The position numbers and the translations under genes were made by a program. From the NCBI GenBank assembly GCA_944989445.1, contig CALYLW010000060.1, positions 1,739,959 through 1,803,958 of the forward strand: a stretch of DNA of 64,000 nucleotides, read 5' to 3'. Shown piece after piece: positions 49,649 through 62,300 of this stretch (its first letter is position 1; each line of letters opens with the position of its first letter). This DNA comes from Ampullaceana balthica. Its lineage: Eukaryota > Mollusca > Gastropoda > Lymnaeidae. The notes under the pieces were generated by a model. The model saw only the letters and a program-made list of their open reading frames with translations, was not told where the DNA came from and made no database searches.

Positions 49649-51948
49649 GTGGCATGTCAGACGAATCAAATGGCATGTAGCAGAATGTCTAACAGCTGAC
49701 ATCAGCTGTGCTGTCTATAAGTTTTGGTGTCCATGTATTTGCCAAACAGCCGTCAATTTGCCCAGTTATAATGTCATATTGCTATGGTGTTTAGGAAGGG
49801 TTTGTCAATGCCCAAGACTATTGCTAGTCATTGCTAGAGATAAGTTTGTTGACATTATTTCTTTGTTCATGTAGTTTGGTATCATTGGAGTTTTACAACA
49901 TTTGACCCAGATCCACACAGCCGTGCTCTGTATCAACAATCTTCTCTTGGTTAGGGACACACAGTACAAACATGGCTGGGGGAAATACTAGATAATGATA
50001 TCTCTCATCAATAATTGTATGAGGACATGTGTCATTAAAATGTGTCCTAGGTGACACCTGAAAAAGACTACTTATGTAGCAATCAGACAAATGATTACCA
50101 ATGTTGTCATGGTAGCCACTAGACAGGGTTCCCAGAGTTTTAATTCACTGACTTCTGCTGTGCAGAAGTTGCTCTCCTTGTTGTCATGGAATTCACCCTG
50201 ATTGAAAGACTTGTAGAAAACTTAGTTAAATGGCAGGTAAAATAATGACTTGTCATTCACTGTGCTGTCACAGTCAAGCTCCAAGACCATCAGAACTGAG
50301 GAAGTATTTCAACCAATCATAGGGTCTGAACAACTTGTTGGCATGAAGCCTCCTTTTCATTGGCTGATGGAATTCAGATCAGACATTGCTTAGTTTGTCT
50401 TGCCATGACACGCTCACTTTCTCAGCTGAAAGTATTATCCAAATAATGTTTATTTATTTTATACATCTACAATTAGGGCAATCAAATATTCTTTTGAATA
50501 TTTTTTTTGTGTTCTTTTGAAATCCAGATGGAATTTATACATTTGATTTATCTAATCTGATTTGACATTTTGTTTGTTTGTTGCTTTTTAAGTTTGAAAT
50601 ATATGTTTTTTGGTTTTATTTCACGTTCAAATATCTGTTGTTGTTATTTTAGCTCAACTTGCCATCATCTGGATTAGAAACATCATCTTTACTCCACTAT
50701 CTTGACAAAATCATTATTTATATGTTTTACCTCTAAAAAAAACAAAATATGCTTATGGTGAAACGTATGAGGTAAACGAGTTAATTAGCTGGAGTTTTAC
50801 TCAGTCCCACTGGCAATGACAAGATGATTGAGCATTCAGTGATATACTGCCTGTAATTCTTGTAAGCCTCGCTTTTGTTTTTAAATCTATTAGGATCAGG
50901 GTCTGCCCAATGTCTTGTAAGTTGTAAATATCCTGTCTCATCACGTCATCCAATGTTAATACAAGCTTATATCAAACATTTTTTTTAGTTTAGAATATCT
51001 TCTTAAAATATCTTCTCAACTGGACCAGTAAACATTTATTGGGTAAATAAAAGTTATATTTCATCAATAAAGAGATGGAGTAGGTAAGGCAAGTGTCAAA
51101 GGTTAAGAAAGTGTCACTAGGTTTATCCATGTCGTGACTGCTGATGCATGAAGATTTACTCTAAGAAACAAGATATACATGTAATAAATACAAAAATGAA
51201 TTGAGGGGAGACCACCCTAAATTTGTGCTGACTCAAGAAAACTGAAGAAATTGTTCTCTTAATATATTTTTTTTTAATGTGAAATTCCCCTTGCATTTAA
51301 TGTTATTCAATTTTTTCCAAGCCCCATGTTAAAGGAAATGTTAAATTTCTTGGAGGTCTGTGTCGATCTATTGAATTGTTTAATGGTTGAATATTTGTGT
51401 GATTGCTCTGTTTAAAGGCCTCCTGATGTACAAAGAATGTTACCATTTATAGTGTTATAAACATGCTCAGTTACTTATGCAATAGAATCTCTCTTTATGT
51501 CAAGCTATAAATACCATCAACATGGATCCTCATGAATGTTCCCATTATGTTACATAATCTTGTCAAGTGGTTCCAAAAACTTGAATACGCACACAAGGAA
51601 TGGTTGCTGAGTGGTATTTCATGTTGAATTGTGAGCGACAGAACATTCAACGAATGAGACCCTCACTGGTTGGGGTTTGGGCTCAAACTTTCCTAACATT
51701 TTTATTTCATTTTAGAAACTCAAAAATTAAATGATTTATCCATTTCAGAAAATGTTCACTTACAATTTATTATCTTTAAAAAGCATTCATTTCTCGTTGA
51801 ACATTACTGTTATTTTTCCTAACACAAAAAAAAACACCAAAAAACTACATTTGCACACTCCTAATCTATGTTAAGATATAACAAAATCTGTTACACTGTT
51901 TTGGCTACTGGTGCACACCAGTTTGACTTGGTGCAGTATTGTGCACAT
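49649..51948. other. Intergenic, mostly unique sequence
   Basis: No long open frame, no exon-like segment with paired splice sites and no recognisable element. It could include the end of a long gene 1 3' UTR. Confidence 0.5.
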
Positions 51949-52508
51949 TTTTGTGCATGACCCAAGATGTTTGTGAGGCTCCAGTACTGTTGTTTCTGCC
52001 AGGCATTTGTGCATGACCCAAGATGTTTGTGAGGCTCCAGTACTGTTGTTTCTGCCAGGCATTTGTGCATGACCCAAGATGTTTGTGAGGCTCCAGTACT
52101 GTTGTTTCTGCCAGGCATTTGTGCATGACCCAAGATGTTTGTGAGGCTCCAGTACTGTTGTTTCTGCCAGGCATTTGTGCATGACCCAAGATGTTTGTGA
52201 GGCTCCAGTACTGTTGTTTCTGCCAGGCATTTGTGCATGACCCAAGATGTTTGTGAGGCTCCAGTACTGTTGTTTCTGCCAGGCATTTGTGCATGACCCA
52301 AGATGTTTGTGAGGCTCCAGTACTGTTGTTTCTGCCAGGCATTTGTGCATGACCCAAGATGTTTGTGAGGCTCCAGTACTGTTGTTTCTGCCAGGCATTT
52401 GTGCATGACCCAAGATGTTTGTGAGGCTCCAGTACTGTTGTTTCTGCCAGGCATTTGTGCATGACCCAAGATGTTTGTGAGGCTCCAGTACTGTTGTTTC
52501 TGCCAGGC
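51949..52508. repeat. 56-bp minisatellite, 10 virtually identical copies
   Basis: Unit starts gcatttgtgcatgacccaag and ends tactgttgtttctgccag. It produces overlapping minus-strand frames in all three phases (180-215 codons), which are artefacts. Confidence 0.96.
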
Positions 52509-55420
52509 AAACAGAAGATCAGATCAGATTGCCTTAAAATTGATGTCTTCATCTCGTTTTTTTAATTCTTATATCCATTGGTATACAATGTATGATGTGA
52601 AGTAACTTGACATTCAAATGTGACATGTTTTTATGACAAATGGCTCTATGACCAGCATCTATGCCAGTCTTTTTCCTGTGTACAGTTTTTCTAGGCATTT
52701 ATTGTGGCTGTATATTTATATGACTTAATTTAGAATGATCATATTGTCAAACTGATCTAACACCAAGCTATTGAATCAGAATGTTTTTGGTGTGACGTAA
52801 AGCATAAGTGATCCAAAGTTATGAGACATACAGTTAAAATTGGAAAAGTAAAAAATGTGTGTTCATGTAAAGAGTCGATTGATGTGTTTCTATTTATTTT
52901 TAACTCAGAAGATATAATCAGTGAAACCAAGCCACCACAAAGAGCTTTATATGAAAGAAAGTGTTGGGTCAGTAGTAGAGTAATTTTCTTGTAGAATGTG
53001 TTGCTTCAACTTAAAGAGAATTCCACCCGATTGAAATGGTGTCCGAAAGCTGGTCAGTTTACCTGTTGTTGAATAAACCAATTCAAAAAACTAGTTGACA
53101 TGTTCTAGGTAAATATTCTGTTATATTTAGTGTCATGTGTACAAAGAACAAACCCATAGTGTTTACATGATTTTTCATTGTAATCCATTTACATGTACTA
53201 TGTATTCCATTGTTTGCCTAAATGTTCTCTAATTAGGTAACAACACTGCAGTCTCATAAAGCTAATCCCTCTGTACTAACCATAACTCTGAATATGCTAA
53301 TAGTGACAGTGACATAATGTTCTCCCCTTGTTCTGTGACTATTAATGTCTACATCAATATCTCTCCCTGTGATTAATGATTAACCTACATACTTGTCAGG
53401 TGCCTATTGTTGACACTTTGCTCCTGAGAATGCAGTTGATGTTATTCCAACACATGCACCATGCTGGCTGTGGTGTTTTTTTTGTTCTTCAAGCTTCCAA
53501 CTGGCTGAGTTGTTTTGTAAGCATTATTTCCAAAGGCTTGAAATAAATGGCGACAAATTTGTGTCCCTTTTTTTTTGGTGTGAAGGCTGAAGCTCTTGTC
53601 TCCCTTGATTTATTAGCTGAGCCAGCTCTGACCTAGAGTCTTTGATTTATTAGCTGAGCCAGCTCTGACCTACATAGTCATTAATTTATTAGCTGAGCCA
53701 GCTCTGACCTACAGAGTCATTGATTTATTAGCTGAGCCAGCTCTGACCTACAGAGTCATTGATTATTTATTTTGTACTCTGTTAATGACTGTGGTGTTAT
53801 TTGGCTGGAAGTGAATACTTGTAGTGTTTCTTTGTGACTTCACCATGAACCAAGGAATATTAAGGACAGATTTTATAAAAAATTTATGATTTTTAAAACT
53901 TCACTTTGATTTAAGAAGTCATAATATAATGAACTTGTAATAAATTGAGATGTTTTGATTTTTTTACTTAAATTAGACATTTTAAATTAAAGTGAAGTGA
54001 TTTCAAACATACCAGTCTGTGAATTGTTTTTTTAATTGAAAGAAAATGTTCTTTCTTTTATATAATAAACAAAACCATGTTTCTTCTTCCAACTGTTGTT
54101 GTGCCAATGCTAACTCAATATCTCATGTCTTTTGTGTAAATACTTGATTTATGCCGACTAGTGGTACATGAGAATAAATTGTCTTTGAATATAATCTCAT
54201 ATGGGATTTAGATGAATGTTACGTAACATTAAACTGTTTCCATTGATTAAAAATGGAGTTATATTCAAACATCTTATCATGTCTCAGTGTGTACAGAAAG
54301 ATTACCCAGCCCCTCCCAAAGTATGGGATATTGCCCCTTTGCTGAAATTCATTTTTAAAAGTGTTAATAACTTGTATAACAAAAAAGAATCAATAGCAAT
54401 AGCACTGTCGACTTAACGATGCAAATCATATTTTAAACTTTTTCCTAAAAAGTATTTTGTGTGTGTGTGTGTGTACATACCTCAAAACTGATGGTTACAA
54501 ATGTTTATTCTATTTCATTTATACACTGGAGAATTGATATGTTACATCTTAATGGACATACATCTTAATGGACAAACACAAGATTAAATTTAAGTGAATT
54601 TATTCTTCAAGTAGAAAATGCAATTACCAGTAACAAAATATGTATTCAAATTACATTCTAACAACTCACAGAAGTCAATCAAAGCCAGACATTTTCTAAA
54701 TCACAAACATTCTAACAATTCAACATATTTCAGCATCCAATCAAATCATCCAATCAAAGCATCCAATCAAAGCATCCAATCAAAACATCCAATCAAAGCC
54801 AGACATTTTGCCTTAAATAACCTACACAACTATTTCATAAGAATACCTATACATGTATCTAATATGAGATGATGGTACCCAATGTGTCCTGGTATTAACT
54901 TACAAATGAAATTTTGCATTTCCGATACATACACAATCAATCATAAAAAAATTATTATTATTTTTATCACTACATGTAATTGTATCTATTACATGTAATT
55001 AATGCATAATATAAAATAAATATTGTGGATTTTTAAGATGCTGTCATTGTTTATAATGCCAACCAAACTGGATTAATTTTAGCTGCTAAAAACAATTAAA
55101 CCTCTGTCCTGTGTAATCCTATTCAGCTGTAAAATATAATCTGACATGAAAACTTGATGGTGTCTATTGATGAAGTTCTGTGAGATTTCAATTTTTGGTT
55201 CTTCAAAAATCCAAGGGAAATAAGCCATCCTTGTGTCCCAACTAGATTGTAAGTTTGTAAGCGTAAATAAAGTCTTGAAACTTTGAACTAAAATAATAAC
55301 AGAATCCAACTACAATGCAATTTAATTAAGAAGATTTGTAGACGTACATCATCTATGTTGCAAACATCTGGGCTGGGTCATATAGAAACTTGAGGAAGGC
55401 AGATCAATATGGAACACCAC
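52509..55420. other. Intergenic AT-rich sequence with small repeats
   Basis: No gene. 53606-53765 holds four copies of a roughly 39-bp unit (ttattagctgagccagctct). 54735-54800 holds five copies of catccaatcaaag. A (gt)n run lies at 54458-54473. Confidence 0.55.
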
Positions 55421-55421
55421 A

Positions 55422-57068
55422 CAGCATGGCAGTCTTAACAGCAACCACGCAGCATGGCAGTCATAACAGCAACCACACAGCATGGCAGTCATAACAGCAA
55501 CCACACAGCATGGCAGTCATAACAGCAACCACACAGCATGGCAGTCATAACAGCAACTACACATCATGGCAGTCATAACAGCAACCACACAGCATGGCAG
55601 TCATAACAGCAACTACACATCATGGCAGTCATAACAGCAACCATAAAGCATGGAAGTCATAACAGCGACCATAAAGCATGGAAGTCATAACAGCGACCAT
55701 AAAGCATGGCAGTCATAACAGCGACCACACAGCATGGCAGTCATAACAGCAACTACACATCATGGCAGTCATAACAGCAACCATAAAGCATGGAAGTCAT
55801 AACAGCGACCATAAAGCATGGCAGTCATAACAGCGACCATAAAGCATGGCAGTCATAACAGCGACCACACAGCATGGAAGTCATAACAGCAACTACACAT
55901 CATGGCAGTCATAACAGCAACCATAAAGCATGGCAGTCATAACAGCGACCATAAAGCATGGCAGTCATAACAGCGACCATAAAGCATGGCAGTCATAACA
56001 GCGACCATAAAGCATGGCAGTCATAACAGCGACCATAAAGCATGGCAGTCATAACAGCGACCACACAGCATGGCAGTCATAACAGCAACTACACATCATG
56101 GCAGTCATAACAGCGACCATAAAGCATGGCAGTCATAACAGCGACCATAAAGCATGGCAGTCATAACAGCGACCATAAAGCATGGAAGTCATAACAGCGA
56201 CCATAAAGCATGGAAGTCATAACAGCGACCATAAAGCATGGAAGTCATAACAGCGACCATAAAGCATGGCAGTCATAACAGCGACCATAAAGCATGGCAG
56301 TCATAACAGCGACCACACAGCATGGAAGTCATAACAGCGACCATAAAGCATGGCAGTCATAACAGCGACCATAAAGCATGGCAGTCATAACAGCGACCAT
56401 AAAGCATGGCAGTCATAACAGCGACCATAAAGCATGGCAGTCATAACAGCGACCATAAAGCATGGCAGTCATAACAGCGACCATAAAGCATGGAAGTCAT
56501 AACAGCGACCATAAAGCATGGCAGTCATAACAGCGACCATAAAGCATGGCAGTCATAACAGCGACCATAAAGCATGGAAGTCATAACAGCGACCATAAAG
56601 CATGGAAGTCATAACAGCGACCATAAAGCATGGAAGTCATAACAGCGACCATAAAGCATGGCAGTCATAACAGCGACCATAAAGCATGGAAGTCATAACA
56701 GCGACCATAAAGCATGGAAGTCATAACAGCGACCATAAAGCATGGAAGTCATAACAGCGACCATAAAGCATGGAAGTCATAACAGCGACCATAAAGCATG
56801 GCAGTCATAACAGCGACCATAAAGCATGGCAGTCATAACAGCGACCATAAAGCATGGAAGTCATAACAGCGACCATAAAGCATGGAAGTCATAACAGCGA
56901 CCATAAAGCATGGAAGTCATAACAGCGACCATAAAGCATGGAAGTCATAACAGCGACCATAAAGCATGGAAGTCATAACAGCGACCATAAAGCATGGCAG
57001 TCATAACAGCGACCATAAAGCATGGAAGTCATAACAGCGACCATAAAGCATGGAAGTCATAACAGCAA
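55422..57068. repeat. 28-bp minisatellite, about 59 copies
   Basis: Unit catggcagtcataacagcga plus ccataaag. Three polymorphic positions (ggcagt/ggaagt; gcgacc/gcaact; ataaag/cacagc) form mixed patterns along the array. Confidence 0.96.
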
Positions 57069-57265
57069 CCGCACAGCACAGGAGCTGCTCATTTCTCAAA
57101 AATCTGTGACTGAAATAAGCTGCCACAAGGAAAAGTTAAAGACACTGTACTTGATTGTGTCTGTTGTCTTCTTCCTTTCAACTTCCTGATTCTAAACCCC
57201 TCTGAGTAACCCTGGCAGCTGGTCAGTGACCTCTTTAATATACCCCCCCCACACTATATATATAT

Positions 57266-58001
57266 TAGGGCTGCGGAAATTAATGATTAATTTCTCGATT
57301 AATCGTTAAAATTTTTTATCGCTTAAAATTATTTTAATCTATAAAAATTCGATTAAAATTAAAGAAAATATTTATAATATTTTTAAATTTTTTTATTAAT
57401 AAATAGTTAATTGTTGATAATTATATAAATTATTATTAATTATCAACAATTAACTATTTATTAATAAAAAAATATATTTAAAAATAAATTATAATATTAC
57501 GCGGGAGAAGTTTGTACGTAAAAAATATATTAATTTTTTATTTTTTTTTACGTACAAACTTCTCCCGCGTAATATTATAATTTATTTTATTACTTTATGT
57601 GGACCGCAGACGTCAACTAAAAAATGGCTGACAGCATCAGTGCAGTTAAATTTAAACATATAACTGGAAAGTTGAGAAAAGTTTTGTTTTTTAGCTAACT
57701 GCGGATGGCAAAGTCGAAGATGGTTAAAAAGTTTACTGTGTTAACTGCCATAAACAATTCTCTTTTAAAGGATCAAATACATCGCTGACGTACCACCTTC
57801 AGCACAAACATCCGATCAAGTATCAACAAATTGTCATAAAATTTAATTCAAAATATTCTTAATTTTCAATGTCCGTGAGAAATGATCAGTTTAATGATGT
57901 CATAAATTTCTATTTTTGGCTTTAATTGAAATTATCGATTAATTAATCAATAATTTTTCAAAAGTTAACAATTAAATTTAAATTAATCGATAACAGCCCT
58001 A
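57266..58001. mobile_element. hAT-like element with BED zinc-finger remnant
   Basis: The ends TAGGGCTGCGG and CAGCCCTA are inverted and match the element at 42228; the flanks are ATATATAT on both sides (low-complexity, so weak). The interior contains two long palindromes (57405-57480 and 57485-57590) and a decayed coding stretch at about 57640-57850. Confidence 0.7.
57706..57832 (+). pseudogene. BED-type zinc finger remnant of a hAT transposase
   Basis: After an in-frame stop, the frame reads KVYCVNCHKQFSFKGSNTSL then TYHLQHKHP, giving CxxC with a downstream HxxxxH, the BED finger layout of ZBED/hAT transposases. An upstream MADSISAVKF start (57634) ends in a stop after 24 codons. No DDE/RW catalytic domain remains. 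Confidence 0.65.
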
Positions 58002-58343
58002 ATATATATATATATATATAAGCCAGAATGTTACTAGGCTATCTTGATTTAGAAGAAAAGATAATGTATTGAAATGATAGGAAGCCAGCATGTTACATGA
58101 AAGTCTCAACTAGAAAAACTTTTTAATTATTCTTTAACAATAAGAAATAAAATGTGCACATCCTTGTACTGTACTCAAAGCTTGTTGCCATTCAGATGTA
58201 CAGCCCACTGGAAGGATACTTACAATTCATAGATCTAGACCTAACATCAATTCTTTGTTAGAACTTGCACTGACCAATGTTCAATTGAAAGACCCAATGG
58301 AAGAGCTACATTTGATCAATTAGGTTTTTAACATATTGTAATA

Positions 58344-58580
58344 ACACACCCACTGTGATCAGCGCACCCACTGTGATAGCACAGCCACTGTGATAGCACA
58401 GCCACTGTGATAGCACACCCACTGTGATCAGCGCACCCACTGTGATCAGCACACCCACTGTGATCAGCACACCCACTGTGATAGCACAACCACTGTGATC
58501 AGCACACCCACTGTGATAGCACAACCACTGTGATCAGCACACCCACTGTGATAGCACACCCACTGTGATCAGCACACCTC
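58344..58580. repeat. 16/18-bp minisatellite, about 14 copies
   Basis: Units cacccactgtgatcagca and cacccactgtgatag interleave irregularly. It lies just beyond the end of gene 2. Confidence 0.92.
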
Positions 58581-58637
58581 AAACACACATTATATCATCA
58601 GTTGGGGTTGTTAAAGCTTTCAAGAATTTCACGTTTT

Positions 58638-59372
58638 TCAGTCTCTTTCTACTTCAAAGGAAAAGTCATTCCAAGCCACACCATTACTATTGCACCTGGG
58701 AGAGAGTGGGTCCACCATCACTTGCTGCCTCCATTGGTCCTCAACATCAGGGTCAGACCTGGAGTGATCCAATCTGTGTAAATCCATTCCAACCACGGAG
58801 AAAATATTTGAGCTGCTATAAAAGTCAATGGGAGACAAATCATGCTGCAGATGTGTGCATGCCTGACATGAAGTAGTTTGCTCCTGAGACATATTCCCGC
58901 CGTATTTTTGTCGTCTTGATGATGCATTGCGACACTTCAAGACTTTCCTCTGTGAATACGTTTTTTTATGCCAAGAGGGAAAGTTTTTGGTTTGGATGTG
59001 TTTTGGTCTCCTGCCTGAAGGCAACAGTCTTCTCCTGCCTGAAGGCAACAGTCTTCTCCTGCCTGAAGGCAACAGTCTTCTCCTGCACCGTTCTCTACCT
59101 AACATCAGTCTTTTGCCATTAATAGTTCTGTGTCTCAGCAAAGGTGTGGTTGTCCTATACTTTAGTTTTAAATGTTTGATAATATCGTTTGAGTGCTTTG
59201 ACTTGTGTTGAGGTGGGGACAAGCTGCCTGCTGAACATTGACATTGAGATATGTTATCTGCTGGATAATGACAGAACTTGTTGACAGTCATATGCGGTTT
59301 TGGCAGCTTATTCTCTGTAGTGGACATCTCTAAATACTTGTGATGTTGTGAGGTCACCAGATCAAACAAAAC
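58638..59372 (-). CDS. Gene 2 terminal exon
   Basis: It starts after acceptor cttttacccgacag and reads VLFDLVTSQHHKYLEMSTTE onward for about 245 codons to a stop. The first 20 residues look like a continuation of the helical domain. The rest is basic and low-complexity and includes three copies of an 8-residue unit (RRRLLPSG) from a 24-bp repeat. Either the tail is a fast-evolving C terminus, or an unseen splice site ends the conserved part earlier. Confidence 0.55.
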   Translation of the reverse strand, partial: VLFDLVTSQHHKYLEMSTTENKLPKPHMTVNKFCHYPADNISQCQCSAGSLSPPQHKSKHSNDIIKHLKLKYRTTTPLLRHRTINGKRLMLGRERCRRRLLPSGRRRLLPSGRRRLLPSGRRPKHIQTKNFPSWHKKTYSQRKVLKCRNASSRRQKYGGNMSQEQTTSCQACTHLQHDLSPIDFYSSSNIFSVVGMDLHRLDHSRSDPDVEDQWRQQVMVDPLSPRCNSNGVAWNDFSFEVERD

Positions 59373-62300
59373 CTGTCGGGTAAAAGTAAATAAGCAATAT
59401 ATAAGACTAATAACAAACGTTAATTATTTTTATCTTTAAGTCGTAACATAGGATGAGAGATGCTTTTTAAAATTATTTCACATCAGATAGTTCATGATAG
59501 TACAGATTCATCATGTTAATACATCAGATAGTCATGATAGTACATATTTTTCATGATAATACATCAGATAGTTCATGATAGTACAGATTTTTCATGATAA
59601 TATATCAGATTGCTCCAAATGCAAGAACAAACACAAATCTTCCTTCTTCCCCTCTGGCATTTAGGTGTGGAATGGGTTCCCCAAAGAAATTAGGAAAACC
59701 AACACAAAATCAACATTTAAAACTCTACTAAAAATGCATAAACTAGACATAAAACCATGCATAAGCTTAAGGAACAATGATCTTCTTAAAGAGTGTCTGT
59801 AATCTATGCGATTTATTCATGATAGTTGATCAGATAGTTGATGACTGTAAATAGATTGTAAGTAACAGATGATGCGTTGAGCCTCACTTTCATTTTGTTT
59901 TTCTCTAAATAAATGTCTCACTAAATCCTCCATAACTTTTTGAATCATTTTAGACCAATTTTAAAAAGTCATGCACATTTGATAAGTAGGTCAAACAGAA
60001 CTCACCAACTTTTCGTCAAAGGTGTCATGTAACAACTTCCTGTAGACTTTGATCAGCTCCTGGCATTTCCAAAGTTTTTCCTCCAGTCTCACCAGGTGAG
60101 AGCTGTCACACTCAAGTGCTTGCAAGTAAATCATTTTCTGACGGTCCCAGTCATATTCTGACTCTGGAATAACATGCAAGTCAATTTTAGGATGTATTAA
60201 ATCACATGTTCTACAAAAGTGAGCGTTGAAATATAAGAAAACACAACATGACTCTCAAACTCAAACAAATGAAATTTTTCCTTTAAGACCGTCAACTTAT
60301 TTCAATGTTGTGACAGTCACGAACATTTCTATGGCTCGTTGGAATGTGAGCTTTGATATTTTCTTCTCACTAGTGGGTAGACATCAGTGCCAAAAGTGTC
60401 CAAAACTTTGCAAGTTTAGAAATATATTTGAAAATTTGAGCATTCATAATATTAAAACACTAGTTAGGGATATAAAGGCGGCTGGGCATTGCGTGGAACC
60501 CTCATAGCCGTGGCCTGTGAACGCTGCGTCTCTTGCCAACAGACCGGAATGGTCTATGGATGCAATAATCTTCTGTATAGAAGGAGTGTTTGTATAGATA
60601 AACAAGACAAGCCTACTTCTGATTTTGTAAATTCAACTGTCAGGTGAGACAGGTCTATGAGAAACAGTTGAAGAAGTTATTTATAAAGTAAGGATGGTTT
60701 TGACCAAGGCATTTTTGAATAATGAATGAGGAAACATTATTTGTGTGAACAACATTGTATGAGGGCAACATTGTATGAGGGAAACATTGTATGAGGGAAA
60801 CATTGTATGAGGGAAACATTGTATGAGGGAAACATTGTGTGAGGGAAACATTGTATGAGGGAAACATTGTATGAGGACAACATTGTATGAGGGAAACATT
60901 GTATGAGAACAACATTGTATGAGGACAACATTGTATGAGGACAACATTGTATGAGGACAACATTGTATGAGGACAACATTGTATGAGGGAAACATTGTAT
61001 GAGGGAAACATTGTATGAGGGAAACATTGTATGAGGGAAACATTGTATGAGGGAAACATTGTATGAGGACAACATTGTATGAGAACAACATTGTATGAGG
61101 ACAACATTGTATGAGGACAACATTGTATGAGGGAAACATTGTATGAGGACAACATTGTATGAGGGAAACATTGTATGAGAACAACATTGTATGAGAACAA
61201 CATTGTATGAGGACAACATTGTATGAGGACAACATTGTATGAGGACAACATTGTATGAGGACAACATTGTATGAGGACAACATTGTATGAGGGAAACATT
61301 GTATGAGGGAAAAATTGTATGAGAACAACATTGTATGAGGACAACATTGTATGAGAACAACATTGTATGAGAACAACATTGTATGAGAACAACATTGTAT
61401 GAGGGAAACATTGTATGAGGGAAACATTGTATTAGGGAAACATTGTATGAAGGAAACATTGTATGAGGACAACATTGTATGAGGGAAACATTGTATGAGA
61501 ACAACATTGTATGAGTACAACATTGTATGAGAACAACATTGTATGAGGACAACATTGTATGAGGACAACATTGTATGAGGGAAACATTGTATGAGGGAAA
61601 CATTGTATGAGAACAACATTGTATGAGAACAACATTGTATGAGGGAAACATTGTATGAGAACAACATTGTATGAGGGAAACAGTGTATGAGGGAAACAGT
61701 GTATGAGGGAAACATTGTATGAGGGAAACATTGTATGAGGGAAACATTGTATGAGGGAAACATTGTATGAGGACAACATTGTATGAGGGAAACATTGTAT
61801 GAGAACAACATTGTATGAGGGAAACATTGGATGAGGGAAACATTGTATAAGGGAAACATTGTATGAGGACAACATTGTATGAGGGAAACATTGTATGAGA
61901 ACAACATTGTATGAGGGAAACATTGTATGAGGACAACATTGTATGAGGGAAACATTGTATGAGAACAACATTGTATGAGTACAACATTGTATGAGGACAA
62001 CATTGTATGAGGACAACATTGTACGAGGACAACGTTGTATGAGGGAAACATTGTATGAGAACAACATTGTATGAGGACAACATTGTATGAGGGAAACATT
62101 GTATGAGGACAACATTGTATGAGGACAACATTGTATGAGAACAACATTGTATGAGGGAAACATTGTATGAGAACAACATTGTATGAGGGAAACATTGTAT
62201 GAGGACAACATTGTATGAGAACAACATTGTATGAGGACAACATTGTATGAGGACAACATTGTATGAGAACAACATTGTATGAGGGAAACATTGTATGAGG

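Noticed and set aside
51871..52552. Overlapping minus-strand frames of 180-215 codons
   Set aside because: All three phases read the same 56-bp repeat; the identical peptide appears shifted in each.
54216..54872. Two plus-strand frames of 66 and 84 codons
   Set aside because: No splice context or codon pattern; one reads the small catccaatcaaag repeat.
55422..57068. CRISPR-like 28-bp repeat array
   Set aside because: Head-to-tail identical units without unique spacers.
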